In this document: positions 48,270-55,781 of the stretch, piece by piece
Layout: the number at the start of each line of letters is the position of its first letter
How positions within the stretch are numbered: position 1 is the first letter of the stretch
NCBI GenBank assembly: GCA_012515235.1
Contig: JAAYYU010000191.1
Coordinates: 1 to 64,000 of the forward strand
Origin: Candidatus Anammoximicrobium sp.
GTDB taxonomy: Bacteria; Planctomycetota; Planctomycetia; Pirellulales; Pirellulaceae
Direction of reading: 5' to 3'
Length of the DNA: 64,000 nucleotides
Program-made: the position numbers and the translations under genes
Notes under the pieces: generated by a model
What the model saw: the letters and a program-made list of their open reading frames with translations, nothing else
Database searches by the model: none
Told to the model about the DNA's origin: nothing

Positions 48270-51200
48270 ATGAACTCCTTCGGCCTGCCCCATCTCGTGT
48301 TGGCTCTCGTCTGTTTCGTGACGGCTGCCATGTCAGCCGACGATGGCGGCGGCGCGGAGATTCCGGTACGCGACTTGCAACAGATCTGTACCGGGCCTGA
48401 GCCGAACGACGCCGAACGGTCGATGGCCGACGTGCTGCGGACGAGCTTGCGGGACCTGTACGGCGCGGAACTGTCGGTCGTCGCGGCGTGGCCGGAGGCC
48501 GGTCAGCCGGCGATCGTCCTGGGACGCTCGGCAGCGATTGCCGCCCGCGCGATCCGCAGCGAAGAGCTGGAACGCGTCAAGCACGACGGGTATGTGATCC
48601 GCGGCGAAGGCCGGCGCATCGCCTTGGCGGGTTACGCGCCGCAGGGGACGATCTATGCCACGTACGCTTTTCTGCGGCTGGCCGGGCTCAAGCTCTACCC
48701 CTGGCGCAATTCTGAAGCGGTCGAAGTCCGCCAGTCGCTGTCCGGCGGGATGCTGCCGCCGCTGGCGATCGCCAGCCGGCCGTTTTTCGAGCGGCGAGAT
48801 CTGCTGGGTTATCTGGATCGCGGACGCTGGGGCGCGTCGCTGACCGAATATAGCCTGGGCGAGTTTCGTGCCCTGCAGAATCACGAGTACTTCCAAGGCA
48901 AAGGCTGGCTGGGCGGCGATCACACTGCGCCCTACCTGGTGCCGATGGCCAAGTACTACGACGAGCATCCGGAATACTACGCCATGCAGGACAGCAAGCG
49001 GCTGCCCAAGAACACGGAGAACTGCCGCGTCGCCCTCTGCCTCAGCAATCCAGCGGTCCATCGGATTGCCGCCGAGCGGGCGCTGGAGTGGATGGCCGAC
49101 CAGAACCAGCGCCGGTTCTTCCACATCACCGACGGCGATACGCGCGAGTGCCGGTGCCCCGCGTGTACGGCGATGGATCTCGATCCCGGCTCGTGTACCG
49201 ACCGCTATCTGAAATGGGTGAACTCGGTGGCCGGCGCCGTCGGCGAAAAGCACCCGGAAAACGTGGTCATGGCGCTGGCTTACGGCAACACGACCCGCCC
49301 GCCGCTGGAGACCAAGCCCGCCGCGAACGTCGTCGTGCTGTATTGCCCCTGGTACTGGACCTCGCGCACGACCTCGGCGACCGGCTGGGCCAACCCGCTG
49401 AACGTCACGGCAATGAAGGAATTCACAGCCTGGGCGATGAAGTTCCCGGACCAGGTGGGACTGTACGACTACCCGGACAATTGGTTCGGTGGGCTGGCCG
49501 AGCGGCTCAAGTTCCTGGCCAAGCGTGGAGTCCGAGTGTTCTATGCCTGCGGCGGCCACGGCGACTTGTACCAATGGGTCAACGCCCGCCTGCTGTGGGA
49601 CCCGTGCCTGAACACGGAGGATCTGGTCGAGGAGTTCGTCCACGCCTACTACGGCCCCGCCGCCGATCCGATGCGGAATTATCTGCGGCTGAAACAACAA
49701 ACCATCGAGCGACGCCTGATCCATACCCGTGAACCTTTCCGAGACGCCGAGTTTCTACAGCGGACCGCCGAGTTGATGCAGCGTGCCGAAGCGGCAGCCC
49801 AGGCGGCGGACGACCGAACCAAACTCCGTATCCTCGACAGCGTCGGCGAGGCACGCGCGGTCGTCCTCCAGTACCGGCACCCCCAAAGCGGCCCGCGCGA
49901 ATTGCGTGTGGAACCATCCCCATACCGGCGCGACCTGGAGCAGTTCCTTACGCAGGCGTTGCTGGTCGAGGAGCTGTGTCAGCGGCTCGGCAACCGCTAC
50001 GCCGCCAAGACGCAGCGTGGCCAACTCCAAGAGCGGTTGCAGATGCTCGGACTGTGGAGCCAATCACCCGACGCCCCAGCGGATCAGGCCGAGCCGGGCG
50101 ACAAGCTTCGGGAGCGCGTACTGGCGTCGTTCGACGAGCAGCTGCGGACTCGATCAACGACGCCGGGGGACGTCACGCCGAAAACGGTTTGCTGCTCGTT
50201 CGCCGAACCGGAGCAATTCGCCAAGTGGATCTCCGACGGCTCTCGCAAGGAGTTGATCTCGCCGCCGGAGAAACACACGCGTCAACAGCCGTCTGGCCAA
50301 CCTCTTAGCGGCGTGCGCATCCGTGCCCCGTTGTCCGCACTGCCCGTGATTCCGCACGGCAAGCGGCAGATCCACGCCGGTCGGTTCTACGCCGAGACGA
50401 CCTTCGATCCGCCGCTGGACGCCACCGGCTGCCAGTTCGTGAGTTTCCACGTCCACGCTTCTGCCGACGTGCCGGCCACGATCTACATCAACGACGTCCA
50501 CAGCGACGTCGACCTGCACGCGGGCGAGCAGATCGTACGGATCGACATGCGCCAATTCGACGTGAAAGGCCGGTTCTCGTACGCCGACTGGGACCATCAA
50601 CTCCACCGCATCAGTCTGGACATCTGGCCGCAGGACAACGACTACCCCTATCCGCCGGCCAAAGACACGGATGTCACGCTGTTCAGCATGACCGCCAGCA
50701 ATCACGATCCGCAGATTGAAAAGCTCCCGCACCGCGGGCAGGCAATCTGGCTGTGCCAATTCCGGCCCAACCTGGCACGCGGCGTGGCCGTACCGCGCAC
50801 CCTGTACGACCAATACCTGCAACGGCAGCGTTACAAACACGTGGGGCTGGACTACGGCTCCCGCTGGATCAGCGAGCGCTTCCGCACCTTTACCGAGCAT
50901 CGGGCCGTCACTCCCATCTTCGCGATCGTCGTAAGCGACCCCGCGACGCCGGCGCAGCGGCACACGGCGGAACACCTGCAAACCTGCCTGGAGAAGACGT
51001 TCGGCGTGCGGCTCCCCGTGCGATCCGCCGAAGCCGCAGCCGGCGACTGGGCGGACAACGCGATCCTGCTCGACCGCCAGGCGTGCGTCGCATCGGGACG
51101 AATCAGCGACGACGAACTTCGTTATGTCGGTCCCGGCGGCTTTCTGATCAACGCCCACCAAGGCCGGATCGCCATCGCCGGCCCCAACGACGCGGGCACG

Positions 51201-51653
51201 ATGGCTGGCGTGCTGCGCTACCTGGAGGACCACGGCGCGCGATTCTTCGAACCGCAGCGGACCGTGTTGCCCGACCACCGCAGCGAATTTCTTCACGAAC
51301 TGTATCTGCCCGACTGGCCGCATTTCCGGGCCGAGTCAGCGGAACTTGCGCTCTGGCAGGACCGGCCAGCGGCCACGGCGCCGGCCGCCGCTCTTCCGCC
51401 GATCCAGGCTCCAACTCCCCCCGACGTCGCCGCTGCCGAGAAGCTCGCAGCAGCCATCAAGGACGTCGCCCGGTCAGCCGGCAACGCACTGCCGCCGTCT
51501 CTGCTACAGGACGCCCGTCGTTCGCCCCTTTCCCGCTATGTCGCCCGCCGCCTCGTCTGGGCCCCCACGGCGGACGCGACCAGGCTGATCCGTGAGTTCC
51601 GGAGCGAGGCGTCTCGGTCGTCGGACGCGATTCCCGCAGGTCCCGGCCGCTAA
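48270..51653 (+). CDS. secreted DUF4838 glycosidase-like protein
   Basis: A 1127-residue exported protein with a signal peptide (LVLALVCFVTAAMSA). The first module, about residues 25-150, resembles the alpha-glucuronidase N-terminal domain (AIVLGRSAAI, then GYVIRGEGRRIALAGY). DUF4838, about 200-480, contains YYAMQDSKRLPKNTENCRV and DGDTRECRCPACTAMD and looks TIM-barrel-like. A beta-rich region follows. A second copy of the glucuronidase-N-like module sits near 885-1010 (AEHLQTCLEKTFGVRLPV, then GGFLINAHQGRIAIAG). Probably acts on polysaccharides outside the cytoplasm; substrate unknown. AAGGAGG lies 8 bases before the ATG at 48270. Confidence 0.85.
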   Translation: MNSFGLPHLVLALVCFVTAAMSADDGGGAEIPVRDLQQICTGPEPNDAERSMADVLRTSLRDLYGAELSVVAAWPEAGQPAIVLGRSAAIAARAIRSEELERVKHDGYVIRGEGRRIALAGYAPQGTIYATYAFLRLAGLKLYPWRNSEAVEVRQSLSGGMLPPLAIASRPFFERRDLLGYLDRGRWGASLTEYSLGEFRALQNHEYFQGKGWLGGDHTAPYLVPMAKYYDEHPEYYAMQDSKRLPKNTENCRVALCLSNPAVHRIAAERALEWMADQNQRRFFHITDGDTRECRCPACTAMDLDPGSCTDRYLKWVNSVAGAVGEKHPENVVMALAYGNTTRPPLETKPAANVVVLYCPWYWTSRTTSATGWANPLNVTAMKEFTAWAMKFPDQVGLYDYPDNWFGGLAERLKFLAKRGVRVFYACGGHGDLYQWVNARLLWDPCLNTEDLVEEFVHAYYGPAADPMRNYLRLKQQTIERRLIHTREPFRDAEFLQRTAELMQRAEAAAQAADDRTKLRILDSVGEARAVVLQYRHPQSGPRELRVEPSPYRRDLEQFLTQALLVEELCQRLGNRYAAKTQRGQLQERLQMLGLWSQSPDAPADQAEPGDKLRERVLASFDEQLRTRSTTPGDVTPKTVCCSFAEPEQFAKWISDGSRKELISPPEKHTRQQPSGQPLSGVRIRAPLSALPVIPHGKRQIHAGRFYAETTFDPPLDATGCQFVSFHVHASADVPATIYINDVHSDVDLHAGEQIVRIDMRQFDVKGRFSYADWDHQLHRISLDIWPQDNDYPYPPAKDTDVTLFSMTASNHDPQIEKLPHRGQAIWLCQFRPNLARGVAVPRTLYDQYLQRQRYKHVGLDYGSRWISERFRTFTEHRAVTPIFAIVVSDPATPAQRHTAEHLQTCLEKTFGVRLPVRSAEAAAGDWADNAILLDRQACVASGRISDDELRYVGPGGFLINAHQGRIAIAGPNDAGTMAGVLRYLEDHGARFFEPQRTVLPDHRSEFLHELYLPDWPHFRAESAELALWQDRPAATAPAAALPPIQAPTPPDVAAAEKLAAAIKDVARSAGNALPPSLLQDARRSPLSRYVARRLVWAPTADATRLIREFRSEASRSSDAIPAGPGR

Positions 51654-51656
51654 GCA

Positions 51657-51865
51657 CCAAACGGGGAACTGCCACGGAACGTCGCCGTCGATTACGGCAC
51701 GGTGATCGAAATGGGGTCAGGCTTACAGAATTCAATTTTGGCCGAGCAGGGTCGTGCCATATGGCTGGCGCCAAGATCGGCCAAAATTGAATTCTGTAAG
51801 CCTGACCCCGACACCAAAACCGTGACTTCATGAACGACGCGGAAAAGTGCCGAGATTCCGTTTGG
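51657..51865. repeat. palindromic intergenic repeat, copy 2 (core 51713-51809)
   Basis: A 97-bp core with two perfectly complementary arms of about 34 bp around a short centre. It is embedded in a longer unit bounded by CCAAACGG (51657-51664) and CCGTTTGG (51858-51865), which look like terminal inverted repeats. Both the core and the right flank match copy 1 in reverse complement; the core and part of the left flank match copy 3. It contains no ORF. It directly follows the DUF4838 stop. Confidence 0.85.
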
Positions 51866-51985
51866 CATCGTTCGAGAACTAAGTGAGCGGAATGGCGCTA
51901 GCCACCGGTCTCCGGTTGGCCGCATTACCGGCGGCTAGCGCCGTACCGCTCACGTGACATCGGACAGTTATTTCTCGAACGATGC
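51865..51985. repeat. second palindromic element with nested arms
   Basis: The outer arms GCATCGTTCGAGAA (51865-51878) and TTCTCGAACGATGC (51972-51985) are perfect complements. Nested inside, 51883-51909 (GTGAGCGG ... GCGCTAGCC ... CCGGT) pairs with 51927-51953. The element abuts copy 2 of the 97-bp repeat. It shares no sequence with the other palindromes in this window. Confidence 0.75.
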
Positions 51986-52019
51986 TAAATGAACTGCCAG
52001 CCGGAATCTTCCAGGGGTT

Positions 52020-52715
52020 TCATCGCGAGGATGCGAGCCGACGGTGATCGCCATCGTTCGGGGTCCGCCTCGAACGGACGGCGGTCTCGCTGGTCATCGT
52101 TCTTTCCCCGTCTCGCCTACGGATGTTTCCGCTTGACCAGGCGATTCGGCAACCGCGATACTCGTGGGTGCGGCGCCGCGGCCAGGGCAGCGGGCCGCTC
52201 GACTTAAACGTCCGCGAGTCGATCACCTCGGCGATGCGCCCGGTCCGTTTCCCACCCTGCAGGCCGACCCCGCAGCCGCGGATGAGATTGTCGTGGACAA
52301 GGAGATTGCGGGCCGGTTCCGTGAGGACCATGCCCTTGACCAGAGGATCGACCTCGCCGCGGACATAAACCTGGTTGTCGCTCACGATGGTATCGTCCGC
52401 CGACACGCCGATGCCCACCCGGGTTCGGGAATCGTCCCGCACACAGGTCAGATCGATCACGTTCCCGCTGATGATCGTGTTGGCCGAGGGCAGATGACGG
52501 GCGTCGCCGGACCCGTTGGCTTAGATCGCCGACGTGCTGAAGTTGACGAAGATGTTGTCCTTGATGATGACAGGCGTGGAGCCGTGGCACGTGCGGATGG
52601 CGCAGCCGCCGTAGACCATCTCCTGCTCGAATCCTTTCAATGCCTCATTGATTCCGTTGATAACGTACTCAACAAGGTCGGATCGTATTTCAAGATGACC
52701 TTTTCACCGGACAGT
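52020..52715 (-). pseudogene. decayed right-handed beta-helix protein fragment
   Basis: The minus-strand frame reads as beta-helix coils (TPVIIKDNIFVNFSTSA, SANTIISGNVIDL, ADDTIVSDNQVYV, ARNLLVHDNLIRGCGVGLQ). It is broken by an in-frame TAA near 52522 and has no credible start or C-terminus. The upstream part (LVEYVINGINEALKGFEQEM) is preceded by another stop. The repeats on its left side suggest that insertion or rearrangement truncated a once larger secreted protein. Confidence 0.6.
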
Positions 52716-52735
52716 ATCTTTGCAGGAAAGAATTT

Positions 52736-52984
52736 TTGATCGCGCGCTTACTCGCTCCCGATGTGCCCGAACCCGTGGCGTTCAGTTGTCGCGAGGAGGG
52801 CTCTGTTTACCTCCGCACATCGCTGATCCGCCCGCGACCCGCGGATGACATTGCCGCCGGGACGGATCCGAAGTTCACGTTTTCGGCCTTCTGCAAAGAG
52901 GCCCTTGCGCTCCCAGGGCTGTTCGACCGCGTCGATCGAGAACTCGCCGAGGCTTACAAGCGTAGTCATGATGACGAAGAATGA
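52736..52984 (+). CDS. hypothetical short protein
   Basis: An 82-codon frame with a TTG start and AGGAAAG 6-7 bases upstream. It has an acidic C-terminus (DRELAEAYKRSHDDEE) and no recognised domain. A longer antisense frame is less protein-like. It could be a remnant in a region of decay. Confidence 0.3.
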   Translation: MIARLLAPDVPEPVAFSCREEGSVYLRTSLIRPRPADDIAAGTDPKFTFSAFCKEALALPGLFDRVDRELAEAYKRSHDDEE

Positions 52985-53134
52985 TCGCTTGGCCAACGGT
53001 CTGGAACTTGTGCCAATGTGGGCGGAACTCCGACCCCGCCCGATCGGACGATCTTTGAGGCGCAACAGGTGAAAACGCGGCCTGGCGCGGTCTGCCGGGC
53101 GGGCGGATCGCGGGCAAGGCGTGTGCCCCGGCGA

Positions 53135-53623
53135 TCAGATTTCCGGCTCCCCACTCCGCAGATGGTCCAGCTTCGACGTCAGTGTCCGAAGTTGCTCTTC
53201 GAGTGACGCCAGACGTTCGAGAAGTCCCGCCTGCGTGTCGCGGGCAGCTTCGAGCAGACGGCGTTCCCGGCGGTACGCAATGAGTTGCGGACGATTCAGG
53301 TGCAAGCGTGCGATGTGGAAAGCCCCGGTCTCGGTGAGCGCCCGCAGGCTGCCGTCGTCCTGTTCGGCCACGTGCAAGTCCATCGCGTCGCGAAGCGGGT
53401 GAAGGACACGCTGGGACGAGTCAGGCTGCCAACAGTCGCCTTTGAATTCGTTACAGGGATGGCAGCAGTAAACCCAGTTGTCCGGCTCGTGCAGGCCTCC
53501 TCGGGAGCGAGGCTGGAAGTGGTCCACCGTGAGTTCCGCTCCCACGTCACGCTCCGCAACCCCACAGTAGCCGCAACGGAACCCGAATCGGTGCCGCAAC
53601 GCCTCTCGCTGCTCTTGGCGCAT
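53135..53623 (-). CDS. HNH endonuclease family protein
   Basis: A 162-residue protein with a zinc-ribbon HNH nuclease core: CGYC at 17-20, LTVDHFQPRSRGG with Asp34-His35, DNWVYCCHPCNEFKG with Asn49 and the second Cys pair. The C-terminal 60 residues form a predicted coiled coil ending in a leucine-rich helix. It starts 3 bases after the stop of a coiled-coil gene on the same strand, which implies joint expression. Possible roles include DNA repair, a selfish element or a defence nuclease; nothing in the context decides among them. Confidence 0.82.
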   Translation of the reverse strand: MRQEQREALRHRFGFRCGYCGVAERDVGAELTVDHFQPRSRGGLHEPDNWVYCCHPCNEFKGDCWQPDSSQRVLHPLRDAMDLHVAEQDDGSLRALTETGAFHIARLHLNRPQLIAYRRERRLLEAARDTQAGLLERLASLEEQLRTLTSKLDHLRSGEPEI

Positions 53624-53626
53624 GGG

Positions 53627-53965
53627 CTACGTGTCCCGTCGCGAACCAGGCCCCCCCACCAACAAGGCGGCCAGTTCACCCTGAATGGCCCGCCGTTCGA
53701 CCTGGGCTTCCGCCAACACGTCGTGAAGATGGTGGGCCAACGTTGCTCGGCGGCGAGCCAGGGCCTCCAGGGCACGGTTCTGGGTGTCGAGTTCTTGTCG
53801 CTCCTCCCGCAGACGCTCCGTGGCCGGGGCAAGGTAGGTCGCTTCGGCGGACTGAAGTTCCTCAACCAAGGACTCGAGTTCGTTACGCTCGGTGTCTGCG
53901 ATCGCGCCCGCGCTTTCACGCTGACGTAGCAGTTCAAAACGTCGCCGTGTCTGCTCGTCCCACAT
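53627..53965 (-). CDS. coiled-coil protein paired with HNH nuclease
   Basis: A 112-residue, highly charged and almost entirely helical protein (NELESLVEELQSAEATY, then ERLREERQELDTQNRAL). It has no enzymatic motif. The ATG at 53965 is chosen because GTGAGG lies about 9 bases ahead. The HNH gene follows after a 3-base gap and also carries a C-terminal coiled coil, so the two may form a complex. No family recognised. Confidence 0.6.
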   Translation of the reverse strand: MWDEQTRRRFELLRQRESAGAIADTERNELESLVEELQSAEATYLAPATERLREERQELDTQNRALEALARRRATLAHHLHDVLAEAQVERRAIQGELAALLVGGPGSRRDT

Positions 53966-54160
53966 TGGGAATTGCCTCACGCTGTCTGAATAACACTGGC
54001 CCCCGTCACAAACCGACCCGGCTCGGCCACGATGGTCTCCAAGGATGTCCTTGGGGCTTCCAATGTAGTTTACTCTTGCGAGCAGTTGGCGGGAAGACCT
54101 GACGCAGGATACTTCAGGGCTCGGGCCGTGTCTTGACGCGACCAGCGCGCAGCGCTGCCG

Positions 54161-55705
54161 CTACGGAGAAGCAAGTGCCACCGGCTTGCCCGATGGATCG
54201 TTGCGTTCGTCGCTGGGATCGCGCAGACGCACGAAGTCGGCGTCGCAGCGATCGAGTTCTTGCCGCAGCAGCTGGTGCAACCGGTCGCGCACGGCACGGT
54301 GTTCGGGGCGGGCGGCGAGGTTAGTGAGTTCTTCGGGATCGGTTTGGATGTCGTACAACTCGTCGGGCTCCTTGGCGCCCAGATAGCGCACGTACTTGTA
54401 CCTCCCGTGCCGCAGGGCGACGTAGTAGGGGACGCCGGAATGGATCGCCTCCTTGCCGCGGGACAGGGCCTTGGTCACGTCGGAACCGTAGTCCTGGCCG
54501 GTGTGCTCGTACAGCGTGGGGTGGTCCCACTCGGCGTTCTGCGGGTCCAGCAGCAGCGGCGTGATGTCGCGGCCGTGCATCTTCCAGGGCGGTTCGATGC
54601 CGGCCTGCGAGAAGAACGTGACGACCAGATCGGGCGCGTTGACGGGGTGCGGGCAGTATTGTCCTGCGGGGATCGTGCCCGGCATGCTCACGATCAGCGG
54701 CGAGCGGTAGGTGGCTTCGTACGGCGCCACCTTTTGCCGCATGCCGTGTTCGCCGTTGGCAAACCCCTGGTCCGAACTGTAGACGACCAGCGTGTTGCTC
54801 AGTTGGCCGGACGCCTTCAGCGCTTCGATCAGCCGTCCTACGCCTTCATCCACGGCGGCCATGCATTCGTTCACCTGCTGCAGCCACTGGCTGTAGGTCT
54901 TGTTGCCGTTGCGGAAAACGGGTTCGCCGTTGTCGCCCGGCTTCCAGGCTTGGGTCCGCTCCAGATAGCTCGGCTTGCCCTCCCGGGGCCCGAAGATGCC
55001 CGCCGGCGGTTCGGCCTTCTGACCCGCATACGCGCCCTTGTGCCGCGGCGCGGGAGTAGTAGGGCCGTGGATCGCGCCGTAGCACAGCCACAGGTACCAC
55101 GGTCTGTCCGGATCGCGGTTTTCGCCGCGGATGTAGCGGACGGCCCAGTCGGTGTAATTGTCGGTCGAGTAGCCCTCGACCATCCGCTCCCGGCCGTTGA
55201 AGTCCGTCACTTGGCGGCCGTAGTAACTGCCCGCGTTCTCCGGATGCTTGGGCCGGTTCCAGACGATCTGAAAGTCCCAGTCGCGGCCCCAGCCGGCATC
55301 GGTTCCGGTGTGCCATTTGCCGATCTGAGCGGTCTGGTATCCGCGCCGGCGGAACTCGGCGGGCCAGAACCGGCACTGCTCCGGATCGTACTCGCTGCCC
55401 GGATACTGGCCCGCCATGCGCATGGACTGGATGGCGTGCGGATGATGCCCGGTCAGCAGCGAGGCCCGCGATGGCATGCACCACGAGCCGAGATAGGCGC
55501 CCTGAAAGCGGACGCCCGCCTTGGCCAGCGCGTCGATGTGCGGCGTGCGGGCCAGCGGGTAGGCGCCCTCGTAACAACTGACGGTCTTCGGCGAGTGATC
55601 GTCGGCGTAAACGAACAAGATGTTGGGCCGCCGTGGCGCCGGCGTGGCGGCACTGCAGACGATGGTCGCGTTCAAACACAGCAGGGCGACAAACAAACGT
55701 TGCAT
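54161..55705 (-). CDS. secreted sulfatase
   Basis: A 514-residue alkaline-phosphatase-superfamily sulfatase that hydrolyses sulfate esters. Signal peptide (LFVALLCLNATIVCSA), then the metal-binding NILFVYADDHSP and the formylglycine site Cys76 in GSWCMPSRASLLTGHHP. The residue after Cys is Met where Ser, Thr or Ala is usual. IGKWHTG, VVYSSDQGFANGEHG and the C-terminal RYKYVRYLG blade complete the fold. The ATG at 55705 follows GAGGGAG. It lies 76 bp downstream of the glycosidase-like gene on the same strand, consistent with joint use on a sulfated glycan. Confidence 0.92.
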   Translation of the reverse strand: MQRLFVALLCLNATIVCSAATPAPRRPNILFVYADDHSPKTVSCYEGAYPLARTPHIDALAKAGVRFQGAYLGSWCMPSRASLLTGHHPHAIQSMRMAGQYPGSEYDPEQCRFWPAEFRRRGYQTAQIGKWHTGTDAGWGRDWDFQIVWNRPKHPENAGSYYGRQVTDFNGRERMVEGYSTDNYTDWAVRYIRGENRDPDRPWYLWLCYGAIHGPTTPAPRHKGAYAGQKAEPPAGIFGPREGKPSYLERTQAWKPGDNGEPVFRNGNKTYSQWLQQVNECMAAVDEGVGRLIEALKASGQLSNTLVVYSSDQGFANGEHGMRQKVAPYEATYRSPLIVSMPGTIPAGQYCPHPVNAPDLVVTFFSQAGIEPPWKMHGRDITPLLLDPQNAEWDHPTLYEHTGQDYGSDVTKALSRGKEAIHSGVPYYVALRHGRYKYVRYLGAKEPDELYDIQTDPEELTNLAARPEHRAVRDRLHQLLRQELDRCDADFVRLRDPSDERNDPSGKPVALASP

Positions 55706-55731
55706 GGATTCAGCTCCCTCGCGACTCGTTC

Positions 55732-55777
55732 GTAGGGCGGAATTCATTCTGCCCGAGCGGACTGGAGTCCGCCCCAC
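55732..55777. repeat. short palindromic repeat between glycosidase and sulfatase
   Basis: GTAGGGCGGA (55732-55741) pairs with TCCGCCCCAC (55768-55777). Inside, GCGGACTGGAGTCCGC (55757-55772) is itself a hairpin with a 7-bp stem. It may terminate or attenuate transcription or stabilise the upstream mRNA end. Confidence 0.6.
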
Positions 55778-55781
55778 TTAG

